64,000 nucleotides of DNA from a virus. The stretch's first letter is position 1, and every line of letters begins with the position of its first letter. Positions 41,538 through 49,206 of the stretch are shown piece after piece. The translations under genes were made by a program, and so were the position numbers. The DNA is taken from positions 1-64,000 of the IMG/VR virus record IMGVR_UViG_3300043788_000078; one strand, written 5' to 3'. The notes beneath the pieces are model-generated. The model was not told the DNA's origin. It saw only the letters and a program-made list of their open reading frames with translations, and did no database searches.

Positions 41538-43481
41538 CGGGACCACCGTGATCGGGCGTCCGGTCTGCGCGGACAGCTCTATTGCCCGGATACGCCGCGC
41601 CAGCTCGGCGTTCGCGCGGTTCTGGTTCGCCAGGCCGAGCTGCCCGCCCTGCCCGGCGGACCCGGCCATCTTTGCCACGCCCGCTCCCAGCTTGTTGATC
41701 GCGGACTGCTTGCCGGCGTCACCGGTCTGCTGGCTGGCCCGTGCCAGGTGCTGCATTGCCAGCTTGTGGTTGCCCATCTGCGCGGCGGCCCTGGCGCTCT
41801 TGATGTGGTTGTCGGCCTTCTCCTCGCTACTGCCGCCCTTGTCCGGCAGCGACGATCCGGTCTTGGAGTCGACGCTGGACCAGTACTCCTTGCTCGGGAG
41901 CCATGGCCCGGCCAGCTCCACGATCCTGCGGTACCCGTTCGGGTTCTCCACGGTCCCTCCGTTTGCTGCCTGGATGGTATGCGCTGCTCCGGATGCCACG
42001 CTGGGGTGCAGGAGGGCTCCTGCGGTGCGCATGCCGGGCATGGTGCCCCGCGCGCTGTAGTTGAGCGCCGCGTCCCGGACACTCGGCGTCATCTGCTGCG
42101 CCCTCGCCGCTGCCTGCGGGAAGTCGCGGCGCTCGGCCGCGCTCGGCACGTCTGACGGGCGGGACGGGTAGCTCTTGCTGGAGATGAACCTGTACGGGTC
42201 CTTGGGCCTGGGCTCGTGCTCGGGCTTCGGGGCAGGCGGCTTCGGGTAGTCCGCCGCGTTAATCCCGCCCTTGGCGTAGATAGACGGCCAGACGTGCGCC
42301 AGCTCCGGGTGCAGCGGGGCCTTCCCCGAGGCGATCCTGCCCTCGTCCTCACTGGCCTGCGCGGCACGCTGGCGGGTGACCATCTTCATCCGCTCGGCCG
42401 CCGCCGGGAAATCGTGTGCTTCCTTCGCGGTCGGATTCGACGTGCCCTCGGTCCGGAAGGTCTTCCTGGACATGAACTTGTACGGGTCGGCGTGACTCGT
42501 CCCGGGAGGGCTGGACGGCAGTCCCGGGCCGCCGACGTACCGCCAGCCGTGAACGAACCCCCTGGGCCCCACCAGGTCGATGACCTGGCGCGCAAGGACG
42601 TCGTTCGCGTTGTCCATCTGCCCGTACATCCCGCCGTGCTGTACAGGGCCGCCGTTCTTGTCCGGGATCTCCAGGTCGTCCTCGGCAGGCAGCTTCTCGC
42701 TGGTCACGTCATGCAGTGTCTGCCGCAGCCGGGCAAATGCGCCGTGCTTATGGTCGGTGTCAGCTGCCCCGGTCAGGTGGTCGGCCATGTGCGCGCCGGC
42801 TGAGTGCTCCAGGCCAGGGTGGCGGTCATTCATGTGGCCCGACAGCGCGGCATCCCCGCTGCCGACCTTGATCCACCCGTGTATGAACCCGTGCGGCCCG
42901 ACCAGCTCGATTGCGGTCGTCAGGTCGCCGCTGTTGGACGCCGCTACCTGCTTCGTCCTCGCCTCGCTGGTGATGGCCTGCGGCTTCGCCACATTCACGT
43001 CCGGTCCCCCGATGCGCATCTTGTCCGGCGCGTTCATCGCGCGGTTACCGCCCGGTGCGGTCGGCTTCACGGTAAGGTCGTCGTCCTTGTACGGCTCGTC
43101 CGACTCGGCATAGGGCAGCTGGCTGTTCTTCGCCTGGAGGTCCATGACGTCCTTGGTCAGCAGCAGGTGCCGGTGTATGGCGTCCATGGACTTCTTCGCC
43201 GCGTCATGCTGCTCGTCGGTCAGCAGGCCGTGCCGCCGCAGGGACTGCGGGGTCATGTTGCCGATTGCCGCGTTCAGGTGGCGGATCGCCGCCTCGGGCT
43301 GCCCGCGCTCCAGCGCCTTGGCCGCGTCGGTAACGTGCTCATGCGACCCCAGGAACGGGTGCCTGTCCTTCAGGTCGCCGCTCAGCTTGCGCATCGACGC
43401 CACGGCTGACTTGCGCATCGGCCCGACTGGCTTGTACGTCCCGACACGCGGCGGCCGGTAGCTGCCCGTCCTTCCCGGCAT
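41523..43481 (-). CDS. Repeat-containing head-region protein (652 aa)
   Basis: A 652-residue protein. A helical N-terminal domain (DRHPFLGSHEHVTDAAKALE) is followed by three copies of a short motif: IELVGPHGFIHGW (about 192), IDLVGPRGFVHGW (about 300) and IVELAGPWLPSKE (about 518). Two copies of a DPYKFMSRKTF / DPYRFISSKSY segment lead to FPAAAERMKM / FPQAAARAQQM helices. The end is RAIELSAQTGRPITVVPHPF. The repeats suggest a polyvalent head protein or cleavable cargo. It ends at a possible +1 frameshift site. Confidence 0.6.
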   Translation of the reverse strand: MPGRTGSYRPPRVGTYKPVGPMRKSAVASMRKLSGDLKDRHPFLGSHEHVTDAAKALERGQPEAAIRHLNAAIGNMTPQSLRRHGLLTDEQHDAAKKSMDAIHRHLLLTKDVMDLQAKNSQLPYAESDEPYKDDDLTVKPTAPGGNRAMNAPDKMRIGGPDVNVAKPQAITSEARTKQVAASNSGDLTTAIELVGPHGFIHGWIKVGSGDAALSGHMNDRHPGLEHSAGAHMADHLTGAADTDHKHGAFARLRQTLHDVTSEKLPAEDDLEIPDKNGGPVQHGGMYGQMDNANDVLARQVIDLVGPRGFVHGWRYVGGPGLPSSPPGTSHADPYKFMSRKTFRTEGTSNPTAKEAHDFPAAAERMKMVTRQRAAQASEDEGRIASGKAPLHPELAHVWPSIYAKGGINAADYPKPPAPKPEHEPRPKDPYRFISSKSYPSRPSDVPSAAERRDFPQAAARAQQMTPSVRDAALNYSARGTMPGMRTAGALLHPSVASGAAHTIQAANGGTVENPNGYRRIVELAGPWLPSKEYWSSVDSKTGSSLPDKGGSSEEKADNHIKSARAAAQMGNHKLAMQHLARASQQTGDAGKQSAINKLGAGVAKMAGSAGQGGQLGLANQNRANAELARRIRAIELSAQTGRPITVVPHPFR

Positions 43482-43493
43482 GGTCTTCTCCCC

Positions 43494-43826
43494 TCACACG
43501 TCCGTGATCAGCAGGCGGCCGTAGACGGCTGTCGACACGTTGTTGCTATCATCCAGCACGATGATCCGCCACCATTGCAGCCCCGGGTAGTCAGCGGCCG
43601 GTATCAGCCAGGTCAGCGTCCCGCCCGGCGCGCTGACGACGGTCAGGCCGCTGCCGGTCGTGTACGTCATCCCGTCACTGTCGGCCGATGTGGCGTTCGG
43701 CTTGAGGATCGCGGACACGCCGGCTACGCCCGCCAGGTCCAGTGCCGCCCCGCCGTACGTGAGGCTGATGTCGTACAGGAGGTCATCGCCGGACAGGCCG
43801 TAGAGGTTCTGCTGGACTGCGGTCAC
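43494..43826 (-). CDS. BppU-like upper baseplate/fibre-attachment protein (110 aa)
   Basis: A 110-residue protein starting at GTG 43826 in a GTGA overlap. YDISLTYGGAALDLAGVAGV, LTVVSAPGGTLTWLIPAADY and YGRLLITDV follow the pattern of the BppU N-terminal beta domain that anchors fibres. It lies directly downstream of the 724-residue repeat protein, so the pair may form a head or tail fibre. Confidence 0.65.
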   Translation of the reverse strand: MTAVQQNLYGLSGDDLLYDISLTYGGAALDLAGVAGVSAILKPNATSADSDGMTYTTGSGLTVVSAPGGTLTWLIPAADYPGLQWWRIIVLDDSNNVSTAVYGRLLITDV

Positions 43827-45997
43827 CCGGCGCTCCCTCCGTACGGCGTGTCCGGGACGGCAGATCCCGCATACGGTGTGCTGGCCGTCACGGCACCAGA
43901 ATAAGGCGAGGCAGGCAGAATGACGCCTGCATACGGCGTGTTTCCGGTAATTACGGCAGAGTACGGCGTCACGGGGGCGACCGCGCCGGACAGGAGGTCT
44001 TCCTCGATCCTGCCTCCTGAGTGCCCGGCCAGCGCTCCTGACCCGCTCAGCACCGCCGCTGCCGCCAGGGCGAGCAGGGCGGATGCCGTCAGCGACCCGC
44101 TGCCTGCCATCTGCCCGCTTCCGGGCAGAATCACCGCTCCGTCGCCGCCGATCGAGCCGGATCCGGACAGGGCCAGGGCGGCCGGGATGACCAGGAATCC
44201 GTGAGCGGCAAGGGACCCGCTGCCGGACAGCGCCGCTGTCCCCGCCTCGGCGGCCGAGGCCGCCATGCTGCCGGACCCGGACAGCGCCGCGCTCCCGGGC
44301 AGCATCTTGTGCCCCGCTGGCGTCAGCGTGCCGGACCCCGACAGGGCGGCGGTGCCCTGGTAAGACCAGGCGGCTGACAGGCTGCCCGACCCGGACAGGG
44401 CGGCGGTGCCCCCGTACGCTGCGGACCCCGCTGCCGCCAGTGAGCCCGTGCCGGACAGCGCCGCCGCGCCGAGGCCGCCGGGCGAGGAAGTCAGCGTGCC
44501 GGACCCCGACAACGGGACGGCTCCCGCGTACGCGGCGGTGCCCGCCGCCGCCAGGGTGCCGGTGCCGGACAGGGCGGACGCGCCGGCAAGGCGTCCGGTG
44601 CCGGACAGTGACCCGGACCCGGACAGGGCAGTGGTTCCCGCGTACGATGCCGTTCCGGTGCCGGACAGCGCGCCAGTGCCGGACAGGGCGGCAGACCCGG
44701 CCAGGTACGCGCCCGCCGACAGGGTGCCCTGGCCCGCGAGTGCGGCAGTTCCCGGGAGGTTCTCGTACCCGGATGCCGAGAGCAGCCCGGTGCCGGACAG
44801 GGCAGCCGAGCCTGCGAGCGTGCCGCCTGCGGTGATCGTCCCGGTGCCGGACAGGGACGCGGCGCGGCTGCGGGTATCGGCCGGGGCAGCCGCCAGGGTG
44901 CCGGTGCCGGATATGGCCGCTGTCCCTGCTAGCACCCCGGCCGCGCCGAGTGAGCCCGTCCCGGACAGGACAGCCGCTGCCGCCAGGGTGATCCCGCCTG
45001 CCGCGCCGAGCGTGCCGGTGCCCGACAGGAACGCCGTGCCTTCCAGCACTCCCGCTCCGGACAGGGTTCCGGAGCCCGCGAGCGCCGCCGTGCGCGCCCG
45101 TGCCGTGCTCTCCTGCGCGGCCATGGTGCCGGACCCGGACAGGGCCGCCAGTCCGGTCAGTGCCCCGGACGCGGTCAGGGTGCCAGTTCCCGCCAGGGCG
45201 GCGGAGGGCAGCCACAGGGTGCCGGCGCTGGCGGACGGGGTCATGACCGGGCTCTGGATACGGCGGTAACGCCTGCGGTACGCCCGGCCGCCCCGCTGCT
45301 GAGGCTGGTACGCGGCGGCAGCCGCAGGTCCTCCGCCCCCGGCCAGCTGGAACGCGCCGAGTATGACGGCCTCGCCGCCGGTCGCGCTCAGCGGGAACGA
45401 CGCGGTCTCCGTGCCGCCGGACGAGTTCTTGTAGCAGAACGCCAGGTCGGCGATGCTGCTCGTGTTGACGCTGTTCGGGTCGGCGGTGTACCCGGACGGT
45501 GCCGTCCAGGTGATGCCGTCGCCCTGGTCGCCGTAGACCGCCGCCAGGTACTCGTTCGCGGCGGTGCTGGCGTACGCGCCCGCCACGGCCGGGTTCACGT
45601 CGACCTGCACGGCTGACGGGGTGCCGTCCGCCATGGCCGTGGTGTTCCCGGCCAGCAGGCCGGAGACCTCCTGCACGAGGATCGTGGGAGACGCGCTGCC
45701 CGACCCGGTAGCCACCACGGTGAGCGTCGGCTTGATGCCGACGTCCCCGGCCGGGGTATCCATCGCGTACAGCACCAGGCCGGTGTTCGACCCTCCGACG
45801 GTCCCCGCCGCCGTCGCCAGCAGCGTCATGGTGTTGCTGGCCGCGTCGGCGACGCCGTTGATCGTGAATACGGACGACGCGCCCCAGGCCACGGCGGCGA
45901 TCAGCTTCGTCCCGGCCGTGCAGTTGTCCGGGAGGGTCACCGACAGCGGGAACGAGAATCCGCCGGCTGAACTGGACTGGAGGACAGACCAGGCCAC
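43823..45997 (-). CDS. Repetitive fibre-like protein (724 aa)
   Basis: A 724-residue protein. Residues 1-230 are a beta-rich head domain (FSFPLSVTLPDNCTAGTKLI). From about 262 to 655 there are some 20 imperfect copies of a repeat of about 18 residues with core AALSGSGTL, expected to form a beta-solenoid-like shaft. The C-terminus repeats TPYAG / SPYSG at about 11-residue spacing. GTG start with GGAGGA. At DNA level the shaft is a long minisatellite, so copy number may vary between strains. Confidence 0.7.
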   Translation of the reverse strand: MAWSVLQSSSAGGFSFPLSVTLPDNCTAGTKLIAAVAWGASSVFTINGVADAASNTMTLLATAAGTVGGSNTGLVLYAMDTPAGDVGIKPTLTVVATGSGSASPTILVQEVSGLLAGNTTAMADGTPSAVQVDVNPAVAGAYASTAANEYLAAVYGDQGDGITWTAPSGYTADPNSVNTSSIADLAFCYKNSSGGTETASFPLSATGGEAVILGAFQLAGGGGPAAAAAYQPQQRGGRAYRRRYRRIQSPVMTPSASAGTLWLPSAALAGTGTLTASGALTGLAALSGSGTMAAQESTARARTAALAGSGTLSGAGVLEGTAFLSGTGTLGAAGGITLAAAAVLSGTGSLGAAGVLAGTAAISGTGTLAAAPADTRSRAASLSGTGTITAGGTLAGSAALSGTGLLSASGYENLPGTAALAGQGTLSAGAYLAGSAALSGTGALSGTGTASYAGTTALSGSGSLSGTGRLAGASALSGTGTLAAAGTAAYAGAVPLSGSGTLTSSPGGLGAAALSGTGSLAAAGSAAYGGTAALSGSGSLSAAWSYQGTAALSGSGTLTPAGHKMLPGSAALSGSGSMAASAAEAGTAALSGSGSLAAHGFLVIPAALALSGSGSIGGDGAVILPGSGQMAGSGSLTASALLALAAAAVLSGSGALAGHSGGRIEEDLLSGAVAPVTPYSAVITGNTPYAGVILPASPYSGAVTASTPYAGSAVPDTPYGGSAG

Positions 45998-46029
45998 GCC
46001 TGTCCTCCCTTCCGGCTAAGAGGGCAGGC

Positions 46030-46350
46030 TCAGGAGAGCGGGCCGATGACGACCCGCTGGCTGGCGGCGTAGACGTAGTCGCTGGCGGGCTGCGGGTACG
46101 TGCCGGGCGGCTGGCCGGTCGTGTAGATCTGGTAGAGCGCGTTGGCGTCGGCGAACGCGGCGAACAGTGCCGTGGCACTGGCCGAGTCCATGCTGATGGG
46201 CGCGGCCTCCAGGTCGGCAGCGGCATACGCCGTCAGCCACAGGTAGAACTGCTCGCAGTCGATCAGCGCGTCGCGGAGCGCGGCCAGCTTCGACTGCGCA
46301 TTGTTGACTATGTACGCCTCGGTAATCCCTGCGGGGAATCCTACGGCCAT
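46030..46350 (-). CDS. Hypothetical protein in the fibre cluster (106 aa)
   Basis: A 106-residue, mostly helical protein (SKLAALRDALIDCEQFYLWL, SATALFAAFADANALYQIYT). The same fold-type of small helical protein often precedes fibre genes in actinophages, perhaps as an assembly helper. The family is not named. Confidence 0.55.
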   Translation of the reverse strand: MAVGFPAGITEAYIVNNAQSKLAALRDALIDCEQFYLWLTAYAAADLEAAPISMDSASATALFAAFADANALYQIYTTGQPPGTYPQPASDYVYAASQRVVIGPLS

Positions 46351-46351
46351 G

Positions 46352-46936
46352 TCAGTTCTCCAGGTAGACCTTGAATTGCTTGAGCGTGGTTGTATTGCTC
46401 GCAGAACTTGCAGACCACGTGCCGAATAGCTCCAGCCAGAGGTTTATCTCATTACTGAGTCCGGTAAGCGTGCTCTGGTTCATGAGAAGCTGCTTGGTGC
46501 CGGACGTCTGCCAGGTGTTCGTGGCTACAGTGCTGAGGTCTATCTCGCCGTCGATTTCCAGCGTCGTGCCGAGAGATCCGACAGCCTGGCACACGATGTC
46601 ATATTCCATCGTCCACAGGCACGTGATTGATGCCGTCGGGGTGACAGCAGGGGCCGTGAACAGCGTTGCCCCTCCTGTTCCGCCGATCGTTCCCGCTACC
46701 GCGTCAAGGCCGGCCGCGAAAACAAAGGTGGCCGCCGAGGTATTCGCTATCGTCCCGTTGGCCTCGAAATGAATAGACTTGCCGATAACGCTGAAATATT
46801 CGGCAGGAATCATGCAGCGCGGGATGGACGATGACGCAATGGCGGATATCGGGGCCTGTGTCGTGTACGTGTTCTTGGTGACCGCAGACGGGAGCGAGTA
46901 GTACAGCTCCGGCTGGGTCATCGTGTAGCCGGACAC
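46352..46936 (-). CDS. Lower-GC putative fibre/decoration protein (194 aa)
   Basis: A 194-residue beta-rich protein (RCMIPAEYFSVIGKSIHFEA, CLWTMEYDIVCQAVGSLGTT) resembling phage structural proteins with a jelly-roll. Its codons include many ending in A or T, clearly different from both neighbours, so it was probably acquired recently. Start GTG 46936 or ATG 46921; neither has a clear ribosome site. Confidence 0.6.
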   Translation of the reverse strand: MSGYTMTQPELYYSLPSAVTKNTYTTQAPISAIASSSIPRCMIPAEYFSVIGKSIHFEANGTIANTSAATFVFAAGLDAVAGTIGGTGGATLFTAPAVTPTASITCLWTMEYDIVCQAVGSLGTTLEIDGEIDLSTVATNTWQTSGTKQLLMNQSTLTGLSNEINLWLELFGTWSASSASNTTTLKQFKVYLEN

Positions 46937-46942
46937 GGCCGG

Positions 46943-47383
46943 CTACCAGGCGCTCGCGTTGGGGGCGATCGAGCTGGCCGCGAACTGGACGGTGTCGCCG
47001 CTGGCCGCGCCGGTGATGCTCGCGGACAGCGCGCCCTGGAGCCAGCGCAGCGGCGTGCCTGCGGAGTCCCAGATCTCGATGGCGGTGATGGCGGACCACG
47101 AGCTGCCCACCGACCACGACACGGCATTGGAGTTGCCGGTGCTGGTGGCCGTGCCCGTGCCGAACGCGGCGAACGTGGGACTGGACCCCATCGAGTTGCC
47201 GCCGGCCGTGTACCCGGTGCCCGTGAGCTGGGTGCCGTTGCTCCCGTTGACGTTGCCGTTCCCCGACCCCTGCGCGGTCAGCAGCCGCAGCATGTACGGC
47301 GTGGTGACCGTCATGATCGACCCGCCGGCGAACGCGAAGTTCAGGAACGTGGCCGCGCGGCCCGTGTCGGTCATGTACGTCAT
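46943..47383 (-). CDS. Tail-fibre-like protein (146 aa)
   Basis: A 146-residue protein: DTGRAATFLNFAFAGGSIMT, VTTPYMLRLLTAQGSGNGNV, GTQLTGTGYTAGGNSMG, ITAIEIWDSAGTPLRWLQGA. This layout is that of small phage fibre proteins found near baseplate genes. Here it is on the portal side of the capsid gene, so it may belong to a head fibre. The ATG overlaps the upstream stop (TGATG). Confidence 0.65.
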   Translation of the reverse strand: MTYMTDTGRAATFLNFAFAGGSIMTVTTPYMLRLLTAQGSGNGNVNGSNGTQLTGTGYTAGGNSMGSSPTFAAFGTGTATSTGNSNAVSWSVGSSWSAITAIEIWDSAGTPLRWLQGALSASITGAASGDTVQFAASSIAPNASAW

Positions 47384-47598
47384 CAGGAGGCGCTCCCGAT
47401 CGCGGGGACGACCACCGCGTTGGCGCTGATCGTGAGGGTACGGCAGGTCGGCCCCACGGTGGACCCGTCCGGCCCGGCGTGCGTGTGGTCGCTGCCGCAG
47501 CACCGGCAGCTCAGCGCGTCGTGGACGTTGGTTCCGTCCGTGACGACCGTGCGCTGGTGGCACGTGTCGCACTCGACCAGGTGCCCTGTCACGTTCAT
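47383..47598 (-). CDS. Small zinc-binding protein (71 aa)
   Basis: A 71-residue protein with HLVECDTCHQRTVV and LSCRCCGSDHTHAG, giving a CxxC...CxxC zinc ribbon. It lies between the MuF-like gene and the fibre-like gene, overlapping both by stop-start pairs. Confidence 0.65.
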   Translation of the reverse strand: MNVTGHLVECDTCHQRTVVTDGTNVHDALSCRCCGSDHTHAGPDGSTVGPTCRTLTISANAVVVPAIGSAS

Positions 47599-48260
47599 GC
47601 GGCCCTCCGGTATCTGCCCGCGCCGGGAACGGCGAGCATCGCAGCGCCGGGGAACGGCGGTCCCGGCCGGCAGCGGCAGTGCGGGTGCACTGCGCCCGGG
47701 TACCCGATCAGCGGCATGTGGTCAGCATAGAAGTTCTTCCCGTTCGCGGCCAGGCAATCGGCGCTCGTCCGCGCGTCGCGGACGGTGTGCCAGCCGAGCA
47801 GGTTCCCGTAGGACATGGCGGCGCTGTCGGCCGCCGCGCCCGCCTGGCTGCGCTGCCAGATCGCCATCAGGTGCTGGGCGTAGAAACGGCGCTCGCGCTG
47901 CACGGCTGCGGCCAGGGCCTGTGACAGCGGCTGCCCGGTGCTGTGCGCGCTCGCCAGGGCCTGTGCGATGCGCCTCGCGGCTGCCACGGTGAACTGGGCG
48001 CGGCGGAGCAGGTTCGAGCGCTCCATGGCCAGGGTGGCCGCGCCGTACGCGCCGGACTGGCCGGGCGGGAACGACATGACGATCTGGAGCGCGGCTCCCA
48101 TCGCGTACCCGCCGATCCCGCCTGTCAGCAGCCCGGCCGGGATCATCGTCAGGGCGATAGCGGGGCCGGTGGCCGACAGCAGCGCGGACCCGACGGCCGT
48201 CACCAGGGCCGCGTCCTGCCCGGTCGCGGGCTGCGGAGGCGGCTGCTGCGGCGTTGTCAC
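47595..48260 (-). CDS. MuF-like minor capsid protein
   Basis: A 221-residue protein. The C-terminus WHTVRDARTSADCLAANGKN, YADHMPLIGYPGAVHPHCRC is the Mu gpF/SPP1 gp7 signature with its conserved Cys/His ending. The N-terminal part has a hydrophobic stretch (AIALTMIPAGLLTGGIGGYA) and an alanine-rich helix. Such proteins sit inside the head near the portal. Three genes downstream of the portal gene. Confidence 0.75.
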   Translation of the reverse strand: MTTPQQPPPQPATGQDAALVTAVGSALLSATGPAIALTMIPAGLLTGGIGGYAMGAALQIVMSFPPGQSGAYGAATLAMERSNLLRRAQFTVAAARRIAQALASAHSTGQPLSQALAAAVQRERRFYAQHLMAIWQRSQAGAAADSAAMSYGNLLGWHTVRDARTSADCLAANGKNFYADHMPLIGYPGAVHPHCRCRPGPPFPGAAMLAVPGAGRYRRAA

Positions 48261-48622
48261 GGGAGAACGTCCGAGCAGTCGCGCAGTTTGTCGGTGGCGG
48301 CAACGTACCTGAGGTACCCGTTCGCGACTCTCACAGTCGCGGGTGGCGTGCTCCTGTTGATCAGGAGCCCGATGAAGTGGTTCCAGATCTGCGTCTGCCC
48401 GCTGCGGAAGCTATTGCCGGACTGGCACGACTCCACGTCCGACTGGTGCAGCCCGTAGATGACTCCCGCCATGATCAGGGCCAGGACTACCAGGGCCGCT
48501 ATCCAGCGGCGGTTAACCCGGTTGGCCCGGATCAGCTTGTTGACTTCCACGCGGGCCGCGACAACGAAATTTAGCTCCGGCTCCTCACCCTCGGTAACCG
48601 GCCTCTCGGGAATCTCGGTCAA
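48257..48622 (-). CDS. Single-pass membrane protein (121 aa)
   Basis: A 121-residue protein with one transmembrane segment (WIAALVVLALIMAGVIYGL, about 40-58). An outside domain follows with CQSGNSFRSGQTQIWNHFIG and a final Cys that may pair with the first. The TTG start overlaps the upstream stop (TTGA). Unusual in a head operon; it may form a pair with the next membrane protein. Confidence 0.55.
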   Translation of the reverse strand: MTEIPERPVTEGEEPELNFVVAARVEVNKLIRANRVNRRWIAALVVLALIMAGVIYGLHQSDVESCQSGNSFRSGQTQIWNHFIGLLINRSTPPATVRVANGYLRYVAATDKLRDCSDVLP

Positions 48623-49197
48623 CCTAACCTGCCCCCCTTGCCGCTAACCTTCTCCACGTCAAGCGTGCGGAGAAGGATCGCCGCCGCGATCTGCTCACCT
48701 GGGTACACGGGGAAGGTGAGATGCGAGACACCCGGCTCGTAGTCGCGGATTACGGCAAGGATATCGCGCAGCTCTGACTCTTGATCATGGGTGAGCCTGC
48801 CGTTCATGAACGATTCGAGCAGCGCGTCTATGTGCGCCCGGCGGGGGTCCGGGCTGTGGATGATCTTGGCTGCGTCCATGGCTACCGCTCTCCAGAAGAC
48901 CTCGGTCTTGGTCTCCAGCACTGCCACGCGGTCCAGGACAGCGCCGATTCGCTTATGCAGGTCACGCAGGTCTCCGGCGATCTGCTGCTGCTGCTCGGCC
49001 ACGCGCTTCAGCTCGGCGGTCAGCTCCGAGTGCTTCAGCGTGACCTCTGACAGGGCGTCCTTGATCAGCTGCCGGATGTGCTCGTCGCCGCTGCTGGCCA
49101 CCGTGGCCCTGCGACGCTCACGATACGCCAGGAAGGTCAGGATCAGGGATGCGAGGGCGACGATGACGCCGCCCGCGACCCAGGTCTCCTCGGGCAC
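48619..49197 (-). CDS. Membrane-anchored coiled-coil protein (192 aa)
   Basis: A 192-residue protein. An N-terminal anchor (WVAGGVIVALASLILTFLAY) is followed by a coiled coil (ELKRVAEQQQQIAGDLRDLH, IGAVLDRVAVLETKTEVFWR) and a soluble C-terminal domain. GTG start, nine bases after the portal stop. Its shape recalls spacer or lysis-timing proteins, but there is no firm assignment. Confidence 0.55.
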   Translation of the reverse strand: MPEETWVAGGVIVALASLILTFLAYRERRRATVASSGDEHIRQLIKDALSEVTLKHSELTAELKRVAEQQQQIAGDLRDLHKRIGAVLDRVAVLETKTEVFWRAVAMDAAKIIHSPDPRRAHIDALLESFMNGRLTHDQESELRDILAVIRDYEPGVSHLTFPVYPGEQIAAAILLRTLDVEKVSGKGGRLG

Positions 49198-49206
49198 GCT
49201 GCGGGC

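Noticed and set aside
43494-46226. 910-residue reverse frame
   Set aside because: Only its last 110 residues (the BppU-like gene) make sense; the rest is an Arg-rich shadow of the repetitive fibre gene in another frame.
48257-49197. Spanin-like pair for the two adjacent membrane proteins
   Set aside because: Actinobacterial hosts lack a Gram-negative outer membrane, the genes are in the head cluster and not near the endolysin.
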